Assembly (NCBI GenBank): GCA_030837395.1
Contig: JAUPKO010000780.1
Location: 1-12,239, forward strand
Origin: Actinomycetota bacterium
GTDB taxonomy: Bacteria; Actinomycetota; Actinomycetes; S36-B12; UBA10799
Reading direction: 5' to 3'
Length of the DNA stretch: 12,239 bases
Shown here: in pieces, positions 1 to 6,562 of the stretch
Layout: every line of letters begins with the position of its first letter
How positions within the stretch are numbered: position 1 is the stretch's first letter
The notes under the pieces: generated by a model
What the model was told of the DNA's origin: nothing
Databases searched by the model: none
Seen by the model: the letters and a program-made list of their open reading frames with translations, nothing else
Translations under genes and position numbers: made by a program

Positions 1-2
1 CC

Positions 3-740
3 TCACAAGTACGGGTCGGCGGGGGCAGGGATGGGTATCACGGTGTCGACCGTGACCCAGGGCACTGCGGCCGGGCTGTCGGTGCCGCCGCCGGGGGCGT
101 ACGTGCCCGTCACCGCGACCCACGTGTTGGCCGGGTACGGCGGCACCTCACCGACGGGCTGCACCTTGGTCGGCACGGTGTCAGCCGCGCAGCACGCCAG
201 CGAGAGCCTGGTCAACTGCCAGCCGTCCGCCGTCGGCGTCACGAATCCGATCAGTTCGACCCGCCGATCCACCAGGGTGCGCCCGTCGTCCCACACCGCG
301 CGGATCGCGTAGGAGTCCAAGTCCAGCGGCACCGGATCGCCCGGCGGCAACGGCGGCATCAGTTCGCCCTCGCGCGGCGCCTGCACGCTGGCCGCCTCAC
401 GCGCCGCGGTGTAGGCCCCCAGCGGCCCCGGCGCGATGAGGAAGATCGCCGCCACAGGCAGGAGCAACAACCAGGCCGTGCGCATGGTGCCGTGCTCGTG
501 GGTGAGCACCGCCTCGTGCTCCGCAGCGGCATGGAAGCCATCGTCCGGGCCGTCGTCACCGTGGCCCCGCAGAGCGTCGATCAACGCCATCACCCCCAGC
601 CCCACGAGCACCACGGCCGAGGCCAGCAGGTAGGGCTTCATGCCGGCCTTGACGTAGTTGATGTACGAGCCGCTCAGGACGATTCGAGCGATGGCACCGC
701 CGACCAGGATGAGCAGAATCCCCTGAACTTCCCGCTTCAC
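3..740 (-). CDS. TIGR03943 / DUF1980 family membrane protein, partner of the adjacent permease (YcgQ-like)
   Basis: This 245-residue protein is complete; its TGA lies at 3-5. Three hydrophobic segments are visible at about residues 7-24, 36-55 and 89-104. A soluble C-terminal domain (about 125-245) contains the CCAAD motif at 183-187, which I recognise as typical of TIGR03943/DUF1980 proteins. The loop between the second and third membrane segments (59-84) is rich in His and Asp, with His at 60, 70, 75, 81 and 83, and could bind metal. The GTG start overlaps the TGA of the upstream permease gene (GTGA), which implies translational coupling; another in-frame GTG lies nine bases upstream. The family usually sits beside a DUF318 permease, as here, and the two are thought to form one transport system. 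The substrate is not established. A role in metal (possibly zinc) or cofactor export is my inference from the loop and Cys motif. Confidence 0.85.
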   Translation of the reverse strand: MKREVQGILLILVGGAIARIVLSGSYINYVKAGMKPYLLASAVVLVGLGVMALIDALRGHGDDGPDDGFHAAAEHEAVLTHEHGTMRTAWLLLLPVAAIFLIAPGPLGAYTAAREAASVQAPREGELMPPLPPGDPVPLDLDSYAIRAVWDDGRTLVDRRVELIGFVTPTADGWQLTRLSLACCAADTVPTKVQPVGEVPPYPANTWVAVTGTYAPGGGTDSPAAVPWVTVDTVIPIPAPADPYL

Positions 741-1750
741 AGCAACCACCCGCCGACCACCACGGAGGTGACGATCGCCACGACCAACGTCGCGGGGGCG
801 AAACGTGAGGCGAAGGACTTGCCGAAGGTGCCGCTCTGCAGCGCGATCAGCTTCAGATCCACCATCGGGCCCACCACCAGGAACACCAGGCGCGACGTCA
901 GCGAGAACTCGGTCAAGGAGGCCGCCACGAAGGCGTCGGCCTCCGAACAGATGCTCAGCACCACGGCCAGCAGCGCCATCGCGAAGACCGAGAGCCAAGG
1001 GTTGTCGGCCACGGTCTGCAACCAGTCCCGAGGTACCAGCACATTCAGCGCGGCAGCTGTGAGGCCACCGATCACGAGGTAACCCCCGGCGTGCAGGAAG
1101 TCGTGGGTGGCGGTCAATCGGAAGGTATGCCAGTCGGTCTGGCCCACCAGGTGGTCCCGCCGCGGCATCCGGATCCAGTCGTCCTTGCCCAACCGCAGCC
1201 AGAGCCAGCCGATCACCACCGCGGTGACCAGGGAGGCCAAGAATCTCGCGACGGCCATGAGCGGGTCGTTGGGAAAGGCGACAAAGGTCGAGGCGATGAC
1301 GATGGGGTTGATCGCCGGGGCGGAGAGCAGGAAGGCCAACGCGGCCGCCGGCGCTACGCCGCGGGCGATCAGCCCGCCGGCAACGGGCACCGACGCGCAC
1401 TCGCACCCCGGCAGGACCGCCCCCGCACACCCCGCGACGGGCACCGCCAGGCCGGGCCGCGACGGCAACGCCCGCTGCCAGAAGGACGCCGGCACAAATG
1501 CCGCGATCGCCCCAGAGAGCACCACCCCGAGCACCAGGAAGGGTAGAGCCTGGACCACGATCGACACGAAGATCGTCGCCCCGGCCTGCAGCCGCGGCGA
1601 ATCGAACAGGTCGACGATCCAGCGCTGCCCGACCAACACCAGCACCAGGCCGACTGTGAGCAGTTCTAGGCCGCCGGGCCGCCAGCGGGCTTTGGCGGCG
1701 GGTGTCACCGTGGGGGGTGCGGAGAGGTCGGCGTCGGGCGGCGGGCTCAT
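737..1750 (-). CDS. DUF318/ArsP-type permease (YcgR-like)
   Basis: This 337-residue polytopic membrane protein has a short Pro-rich cytoplasmic N-terminus and about eight hydrophobic stretches split by a polar linker around residues 188-215. Family landmarks are GCEC at 115-118, the SAPAINPIV stretch at 143-151, ICSEAD at 267-272 and VGPMVDLK at 293-300. Cys108, Cys116, Cys118 and Cys268 lie in or near membrane segments and could handle metal or redox. The ATG at 1748-1750 overlaps the TGA of uppS (ATGA), which decides the start over more upstream codons in the same frame. The stop overlaps the start of the TIGR03943 partner. Members of this superfamily include ArsP, an organoarsenical exporter, but the uncharacterised YcgR-type branch fits the partner gene better. 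The substrate is unknown. Confidence 0.87.
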   Translation of the reverse strand: MSPPPDADLSAPPTVTPAAKARWRPGGLELLTVGLVLVLVGQRWIVDLFDSPRLQAGATIFVSIVVQALPFLVLGVVLSGAIAAFVPASFWQRALPSRPGLAVPVAGCAGAVLPGCECASVPVAGGLIARGVAPAAALAFLLSAPAINPIVIASTFVAFPNDPLMAVARFLASLVTAVVIGWLWLRLGKDDWIRMPRRDHLVGQTDWHTFRLTATHDFLHAGGYLVIGGLTAAALNVLVPRDWLQTVADNPWLSVFAMALLAVVLSICSEADAFVAASLTEFSLTSRLVFLVVGPMVDLKLIALQSGTFGKSFASRFAPATLVVAIVTSVVVGGWLL

Positions 1751-2574
1751 GGCTGCGCAGTCCCACCGGACGGCGGCGGCTCGACCGGCGGCGCCGCCCC
1801 GTAGCGCCGATCCCGGCTGGCGTACAAGTCGATGGCGTGCCACAGGTGTGTGCGGTCGAAGTCCGGCCACAGCGTGTCCAGGAAGACGAACTCGGCGTAG
1901 GCGGACTGCCACAGCAGGAAGTTGCTGGTGCGCTGCTCACCGCTGGAGCGCACGAACAGGTCGACGTCTGGCATCTCGGGTTGGTACAGGTACCGCCGAA
2001 TCGTGCGTTCGTCGACCTTGGCCGCGCGCAGCTTGCCACTGCGCACATCGGCGGCCATCGCCGCCGTCGCGTCGGCGATTTCGGCCCGGCCGCCGTAGTT
2101 GACGCACATCACGAGGTTGAGTTCGCTGTTGTGGCGGGTCAAGTCCTCAGCGGTGCGCAATTCTGAGACGACACTGCTCCACAGCCTGCCCCGGCGCCCG
2201 GCCCACCGCACCCGCACCCCGAGGGCGTGCATCTCGTCCCGGCGCCGGCGCACGACGTCGCGGTTGAACCCCATGAGGAACTTGACCTCCTCGGGGGATC
2301 GCTTCCAGTTCTCGGTGGAGAACGCATACACCGACAACCACTTCACACCGATCTCAAGTGCTCCGTGCACCACATCGAGCAGAGCGAACTCACCGGCCGC
2401 GTGGCCCTGCGTGCGCCGCAGACCGCGTTGGTGGGCCCACCGCCCGTTGCCGTCCATCACGATCGCCACATGCGCCGGCACCTCGTCGGGCGGCAACGCC
2501 GGGGGGCGCGCGCCGGAGACGTGGGGCGTGGGCGCGCGCAACTGGGTGGCCGACATGTTCATAGATTCTGCCAC
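1747..2574 (-). CDS. uppS: Isoprenyl transferase (cis-polyprenyl diphosphate synthase)
   Basis: The enzyme condenses isopentenyl diphosphate onto an allylic diphosphate in cis, producing the polyprenyl diphosphate that becomes the lipid carrier for peptidoglycan and other envelope glycans. The 275 residues show the conserved signatures in order: HVAIVMDGNGRWA at 35-47 with catalytic Asp41, the FSTENW segment at 85-90, NYGGRAEI at 159-166, and RSSGEQRTSNFLLWQSAY from 209, then the FLDTLWPDF segment. About 30 residues before the core look disordered. The start is uncertain: a GTG at 2572-2574 is the most upstream, with ATG codons at residues 5 and 7, and none has a clear Shine-Dalgarno sequence. 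The gene follows recO after 54 bases and is coupled to the permease by ATGA. Sequence alone does not tell the product chain length (C50 or C55). Confidence 0.95.
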   Translation of the reverse strand: MAESMNMSATQLRAPTPHVSGARPPALPPDEVPAHVAIVMDGNGRWAHQRGLRRTQGHAAGEFALLDVVHGALEIGVKWLSVYAFSTENWKRSPEEVKFLMGFNRDVVRRRRDEMHALGVRVRWAGRRGRLWSSVVSELRTAEDLTRHNSELNLVMCVNYGGRAEIADATAAMAADVRSGKLRAAKVDERTIRRYLYQPEMPDVDLFVRSSGEQRTSNFLLWQSAYAEFVFLDTLWPDFDRTHLWHAIDLYASRDRRYGAAPPVEPPPSGGTAQP

Positions 2575-2628
2575 CGCCCACGGCGGGCGACGCGCAGCGA
2601 CGTGGCGCCCTGTGGACGGCGGCGCCGA

Positions 2629-3372
2629 TCAACGCGGGGTGACACTTCGATCCACCAGCGGCAGCGCCCGCAGGCGGTTCTCCAGGTGCCATTGCACATA
2701 CGCGGCCACCAGGCCGGTGGCGTCGCGGCGCGTGCGTGGTTCGGACGCCTCGGCCGCCGCCCACTCGCCGGTCAGTAGCGCCGCCATGAGGTCCAGCGTC
2801 GGGCGACTCGGGGTGACGGAACCGGGCAGCCGGCAGTCCGTGCACAGCGACCCGCCTGCGCCCAGGTGGAACGCCCGGTGCGGGCCAGGCTCCCCACAAT
2901 GAGCGCACTCGTCGAACGACGGCGCCCAACCGCCGACCGCCAACGAGCGCAGTAGGAAGGCATCGAGCACCAGGCCGTGCTCGTGTTCGTTGCCGGCCAA
3001 TGCCCGCAGACCCCCGATCAGCAGGAGGTACTGCTGCAGCGCGGGGTGGCCCTCCTCCGGGGTGAGTCGCTCCGTGGCCTCCAGCATCGCCTGTCCGGCG
3101 GTCCACCGCCCATAGTCCGCGGCCAACACGTTGCCGTACGAGAAGATCGACTCCACCTGGGTGACGACCTCCAACGACCGGCCGGTGTGGAACTGCACAT
3201 CGATGTGCCCCAGCGGCTCGAGGCGGGCCCCGAAACTGCTCGAGGTCCGCCGGACGCCCTTGGCCACGGCCCGCACCCGACCCCGGTCCCGGGTGAGCAC
3301 GGTGATGATCCGATCGGCCTCGCCGAGTTTGTGGCAACGCAATACCACCCCCTCGTCACGGATCAACGGCAC
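2629..3372 (-). CDS. recO: DNA repair protein RecO
   Basis: RecO works with RecF and RecR to load RecA onto SSB-coated single-stranded DNA in gap repair. The 247-residue length is normal for actinobacteria. The N-terminal OB-fold opens with the typical RDEGVVLR ... HKLGEADRI pattern (5-22), followed by an alpha-helical domain with the zinc-finger cysteines Cys156, Cys159, Cys177 and Cys180 in two CxxC pairs. The start is a GTG at 3370-3372, the first start codon in frame. It has no Shine-Dalgarno sequence, so a leaderless message is plausible. It heads the recO-uppS-permease-TIGR03943 unit and is divergent from the AI-2E transporter gene, with 77 bases between the two starts. Confidence 0.95.
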   Translation of the reverse strand: MPLIRDEGVVLRCHKLGEADRIITVLTRDRGRVRAVAKGVRRTSSSFGARLEPLGHIDVQFHTGRSLEVVTQVESIFSYGNVLAADYGRWTAGQAMLEATERLTPEEGHPALQQYLLLIGGLRALAGNEHEHGLVLDAFLLRSLAVGGWAPSFDECAHCGEPGPHRAFHLGAGGSLCTDCRLPGSVTPSRPTLDLMAALLTGEWAAAEASEPRTRRDATGLVAAYVQWHLENRLRALPLVDRSVTPR

Positions 3373-3449
3373 GGCACCAGTGTCACCCGTAGCGGGTCAG
3401 AATCGGCAACGACACCCACACCGGGCCCCATTGCGGCACAATCGGGCCC
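3373..3449. promoter_or_regulatory. Divergent promoter region between recO and the AI-2E transporter gene
   Basis: These 77 bases must carry promoters for both flanking genes unless they start farther away. Neither gene has a ribosome binding site. On the plus strand CACAAT (3437-3442) ends seven bases before the ATG, where a -10 box would give a leaderless transcript; no -35 is convincing. On the minus strand a TTGCCG and a GTGACA 17 bases apart would place the transcript start at about the recO GTG. Both assignments are inferences from weak matches. Confidence 0.3.
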
Positions 3450-4721
3450 ATGTCCGACTCCAGTTCCGTCATCGCGACCCCTGCCGTCGACGTCCCAGCC
3501 GAGGCGAACACTCCGCCCAGCACGCCGGGCAGCGGAACCCCCTTGACCTGGGTGGCGTTCGACCCGAAGTGGATTCGGCGCACGATCGCACTGGCCCTCG
3601 TGCTTTTCGTCCTGCTCGACGTGGTGCTCTGGTTCTACGGCCGCACCTCCAACTTCCTGCTGCTGCTCGTCATCGCGTGGCTCTTCGGCACCGCACTGGA
3701 GCCGATCGTCGGCTGGCTGGCGCGGCGGGGCATGAAGCGCGGCCTGGCCACCGGCATCGCGATGATCAGCTTTGTGCTGCTGGCCATCATCTTCATGGCG
3801 ACGTTCGGCGGACTGCTGGTGCAGCAACTCGCGCAGTTGCTCGAGGAAGTCCCGAAGCTGATCGATCAAGCGGCCGACTGGGCCAGCAAGACGTTCGAGA
3901 CCGACATCGATCCGCAGGCGATCGCCAAGCAGTTCAATATCTCAACCTCGCAGGTGGCCGGCTGGGCCGCCAACGTGACGGGTGGGCTGCTCGGGGTGCT
4001 GTCGACCACCGTTGGCATCGTGTTCCAGGGCTTCACGATGCTGCTCTTCGCGTTCTACTTCTCCGCCGACGGGCCTCGGCTGCGCCGCACCATCGCGTCC
4101 TGGCTGCCCACCAAGCAGCAGGCCGTGTTTGCCACCGTCTGGGACATCACCGTGCAGAAGACCGGCGCCTTCGTGGTGTCCCGGCTGCTGCTGGCGCTGC
4201 TGGCAGCCTTCTTCATGTCGATCTTCCTGCTGGCTATCGGCGTGCCCTACTGGCTGCCGCTGGGTTTGTTCACGGGCATCGTGAGCCAGTTCATCCCGAC
4301 CCTCGGCACCTACTTGGGCATTCTGCTGCCGTGTTTGGTGGCGGTCTTCAACGATCCGCTCGACGTGGTCTGGATCATCATCTTCGGCACGGTCTACCAG
4401 CAGATCGAGAACTACTTCTTCTCCCCGCGGATCAGCGCAGCGACGTTGGACATCCACCCGGCCATCGCCTTCGGGTCGGTAATCGTCGGGGCCGCCTTGA
4501 TCGGCGCGATAGGTGCGATCATCGCAATCCCGATCGCCGCCGCCATCACGGCCATCGTCGAGACGTACGGCCACCGCTACGAGCTCATCCCGACGCTCGC
4601 GGCCGAAGATGCCGCCAAGCAGAAGAAGCGCAAGGCGCGCCGCGAGGGCGCCGACGCCCTGCCGGTGGACGAGTACGAACACCGCGACAAGGCCCTGCCG
4701 GGCGGGGATTCGGACTCTTAG
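3450..4721 (+). CDS. AI-2E family transporter (PF01594-type membrane protein)
   Basis: This 423-residue membrane protein has about eight hydrophobic helices. A disordered Ser/Pro-rich N-terminus (1-35) is followed by a helix pair at about 45-62 and 68-90, another at 100-120, then a soluble amphipathic region (about 125-175). Signatures of the AI-2E/UPF0118 family lie near the end: SQFIPTLGTYLG (279-290), YQQIENYFFSPRI (316-328) and a final Gly/Ala/Ile-rich helix at 340-370. The last 45 residues are highly charged. Named after E. coli TqsA, the family includes quorum-signal exporters and Na+/H+ antiporters, so neither substrate nor direction can be stated. The gene is on the opposite strand from both neighbours: divergent from recO and convergent with era, whose stop lies only 20 bases away. 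No Shine-Dalgarno sequence precedes the ATG. Confidence 0.88.
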   Translation: MSDSSSVIATPAVDVPAEANTPPSTPGSGTPLTWVAFDPKWIRRTIALALVLFVLLDVVLWFYGRTSNFLLLLVIAWLFGTALEPIVGWLARRGMKRGLATGIAMISFVLLAIIFMATFGGLLVQQLAQLLEEVPKLIDQAADWASKTFETDIDPQAIAKQFNISTSQVAGWAANVTGGLLGVLSTTVGIVFQGFTMLLFAFYFSADGPRLRRTIASWLPTKQQAVFATVWDITVQKTGAFVVSRLLLALLAAFFMSIFLLAIGVPYWLPLGLFTGIVSQFIPTLGTYLGILLPCLVAVFNDPLDVVWIIIFGTVYQQIENYFFSPRISAATLDIHPAIAFGSVIVGAALIGAIGAIIAIPIAAAITAIVETYGHRYELIPTLAAEDAAKQKKRKARREGADALPVDEYEHRDKALPGGDSDS

Positions 4722-4734
4722 CGGGGCACCGCCG

Positions 4735-4755
4735 GCCGGGCTCAGAAGCCCAGGC
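4735..4755. terminator. Possible hairpin between convergent AI-2E transporter and era genes
   Basis: GCC-GGGCT (4735-4742) can pair with AGCCC-A-GGC (4747-4755) around a CAGA loop, with one bulged A. It overlaps the last codons of era and follows the transporter stop by 14 bases. No T-run follows on either strand, so this is only a candidate for bidirectional termination. Confidence 0.25.
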
Positions 4756-5659
4756 GCCGCAACTGTTTGGGGTCGCGCTGCCAGTCCTTGGCGACCCGCA
4801 CGTGCAAGTTGAGGTACACCGGAGTGCCGAGCAACCCTTGGATAGCCATCCGCGATCGCGTCCCGATCTCAGATAGGCGCGCACCCTTGCGACCGATGAT
4901 GATCGGCTTCTGACTGTCGCGTTCGACGTGGATGGTCGCGAAGACGTCGAGCAGCGGATCATCGGCTTTGCGCCCCTCGCGAGGAGTCATCTCCTCGACG
5001 GTGACCGCGAGCGAGTGCGGCAACTCGTCTCGGACCCCCTCCAGCGCGGCCTCCCGGATCAGCTCGGCGACGAGCACCTCCTCGGGTTCGTCGGTGACGG
5101 TGTCGTCCGGGTACAGCTGCGGCCCCTCGGGCAGTTGGGCCAGGAACAGGTCCGTCACGACGTCGACGTTCATGCCGCTGTGGGCCGACACCGGCACGAT
5201 CTCCGCCACCGGCAGGTCGACCGCCAGCGCGGCCTGGTGCGCGGCGGCGAGGGCGGCGGCGCCGGTGGCCGCATCCACGAGGTCCAGCTTGGTCACCAGC
5301 AACAGCACCGGCGTGCGGCGCAGGGCCTTGAGCTGCTCAGCGATGTAGCGGTCACCGGGGCCGGGCTTCTGGTCCGCGGGCAGGCACAACCCCACCGTGT
5401 CGACCTCAGCCCAGGTGGTGCGCACGAGGTCGTTGAGGCGCTCCCCCAACAGCGTGCGCGGTTTGTGCAGTCCTGGGGTGTCGATCATGATCAACTGGCC
5501 CTGGTCCGGACGGTTGATGACAGCCCGGATCGCGTGCCGGGTGGTCTGCGGCCGGTTGGAGGTGATCGCCACCTTGGCGCCGGCCATGGCGTTGGTGAGG
5601 CTGGACTTGCCCGCATTGGGCCTCCCCACTAGGCAGGCGAAGCCGGACCGGTAGGTCAC
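4742..5659 (-). CDS. era: GTPase Era
   Basis: Era is an essential-type GTPase that binds the 3' end of 16S rRNA during 30S subunit assembly. The 305 residues carry the full GTPase set: P-loop GRPNAGKS (12-19), the switch I TTRH (39-42), DTPG (60-63), TKLD (123-126) and SAH (158-160). A C-terminal KH domain follows with the PIIIGRKG element (252-259) that contacts RNA. The GTG start at 5657-5659 overlaps the TGA of the cytidine-deaminase-like gene (GTGA), indicating translational coupling. It is the last gene of the run that starts at hrcA. Nearby ybeY and rsmE also act on the 3' part of 16S rRNA, which suggests a shared role in 30S maturation. Confidence 0.97.
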   Translation of the reverse strand: MTYRSGFACLVGRPNAGKSSLTNAMAGAKVAITSNRPQTTRHAIRAVINRPDQGQLIMIDTPGLHKPRTLLGERLNDLVRTTWAEVDTVGLCLPADQKPGPGDRYIAEQLKALRRTPVLLLVTKLDLVDAATGAAALAAAHQAALAVDLPVAEIVPVSAHSGMNVDVVTDLFLAQLPEGPQLYPDDTVTDEPEEVLVAELIREAALEGVRDELPHSLAVTVEEMTPREGRKADDPLLDVFATIHVERDSQKPIIIGRKGARLSEIGTRSRMAIQGLLGTPVYLNLHVRVAKDWQRDPKQLRRLGF

Positions 5660-5985
5660 GCGGAACCCTCGTGCACCTTGCCGCTGGGGTCTGCCAGGAT
5701 CACCGTCGCATCGGCGCCTCCGGCCTCGTGCAGGGCTTGCCGGTCAGCTTTGGAGAGTCCGGGATCAACTGCCACCACCGCGGCCCCCTCGATCCCGCGG
5801 GCCCCTGCCGCCATCGCCTGGGCGATCGCCAACTGCAGCGCGGACAGTCGCAACGACGGCAGCACCACGTCCGCGCCGGAATACGTCCGCCCCGTGTCGT
5901 CGCGCACCGCGGCGCCGTGTTCGGCACCCACCCGCCCCCGGGCGCCGCGGGCGAGGGTGATCAGTTTGGCATCCTCAGCATTCAT
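5656..5985 (-). CDS. Cytidine-deaminase-like protein lacking the catalytic and zinc residues
   Basis: The 109-residue protein aligns by eye with bacterial cytidine deaminases over most of its length: GAAVRDDTGRTYSGADV (24-40), the central helix, and SKADRQALHE (78-87) where active enzymes have PCGxCRQ. The residues needed for catalysis are gone. The zinc-binding Cys and proton-shuttling Glu of the CAE motif are Ser48 and Leu50, and the two later zinc Cys are Ser78 and Asp81. Deamination is therefore unlikely, and a structural or ligand-binding role is more plausible. The ATG has a good ribosome site, and the stop overlaps the era start. From memory, actinobacteria such as M. tuberculosis carry a similar small protein next to era, so it appears to be a conserved family and not local decay. 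The function is unknown; its coupling to era hints at 30S assembly. Confidence 0.85.
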   Translation of the reverse strand: MNAEDAKLITLARGARGRVGAEHGAAVRDDTGRTYSGADVVLPSLRLSALQLAIAQAMAAGARGIEGAAVVAVDPGLSKADRQALHEAGGADATVILADPSGKVHEGSA

Positions 5986-5992
5986 CCTGACA

Positions 5993-5997
5993 CCTTC
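5993..5997 (-). promoter_or_regulatory. Ribosome binding site of the cytidine-deaminase-like gene
   Basis: GAAGG on the minus strand lies seven bases before the ATG at 5985 and supports that start. Confidence 0.6.
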
Positions 5998-6032
5998 TCA
6001 CCCCCACGGTGCCCAACCTTGCGGTGCCCCGG

Positions 6033-6542
6033 TCAGCCGGGATCGTCGATACCCGCCGGTTCGGTGTCGGGGACTTGTGGGCCAGACATCGAGATGGCCA
6101 GGGCGTTCCACTCGGCCACAAGTCGGTTCTGCAAGCCGAACATGAGCCGCTCGTCGTCCGGTTCAGCGTGGTCGTAGCCGAGCAGGTGCAGGATGCCGTG
6201 GGTCAGCAGGATGCCCACCTCGTGCCGCTCGGGGTGTCCGGCCTTGGCCGCCTGTGCCCGTGCCACAGTGGGGCAGATCACGATGTCGCCGAGCAGACCC
6301 TCAGACGGCTCCTCACCATCACGGGGGACCCGCAGTTCGTCCATCGGAAAACTCATGACGTCGGTCGGACCCGGCTCGTCCATCCAGGTGACATGCAGGT
6401 CGGTCATGGTCGCCTCGTCGGCGAACAGCACCGACAGGTCGGCCTGTGGGTGGATCCGCAACCGGTCCAGCACGAACCTGGCCTGCTCGGCCACCGAGAT
6501 CTCGTCCACGTCCTCGTCGGATTCGTTCACGATATCGATCAC
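6033..6542 (-). CDS. ybeY: Endoribonuclease YbeY (16S rRNA maturation)
   Basis: YbeY is a zinc-dependent RNase needed for processing the 3' end of 16S rRNA and for 70S quality control. The 169 residues include the diagnostic zinc motif HGILHLLGYDH at 115-125 (ligands His115, His119 and His125) and the upstream TDVMSFPMD and LLGDIVI segments (60-68 and 83-89). The C-terminal 20 residues are Pro/Asp-rich and variable. The start is a GTG at 6540-6542, 20 bases after phoH; an ATG a little upstream runs into a stop after two codons. In many actinobacteria a CorC/HlyC-type CBS protein gene follows directly. Here only 47 bases separate ybeY from the cytidine-deaminase-like gene. Confidence 0.95.
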   Translation of the reverse strand: MIDIVNESDEDVDEISVAEQARFVLDRLRIHPQADLSVLFADEATMTDLHVTWMDEPGPTDVMSFPMDELRVPRDGEEPSEGLLGDIVICPTVARAQAAKAGHPERHEVGILLTHGILHLLGYDHAEPDDERLMFGLQNRLVAEWNALAISMSGPQVPDTEPAGIDDPG

Positions 6543-6562
6543 GACGCTCAGCCTGCCATGGT

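Noticed and set aside
3..2048. Open frame of 681 codons through uppS, the permease and TIGR03943 genes
   Set aside because: Only its last 245 residues (the TIGR03943 protein) are real; upstream it is an Arg/Pro/Gly-rich off-frame shadow of the permease and uppS.
3131..4876. 581-codon plus-strand frame
   Set aside because: It reads out of frame through the AI-2E transporter and is His/Arg/Pro-rich with no recognisable domain; the 423-codon frame carries the family motifs.
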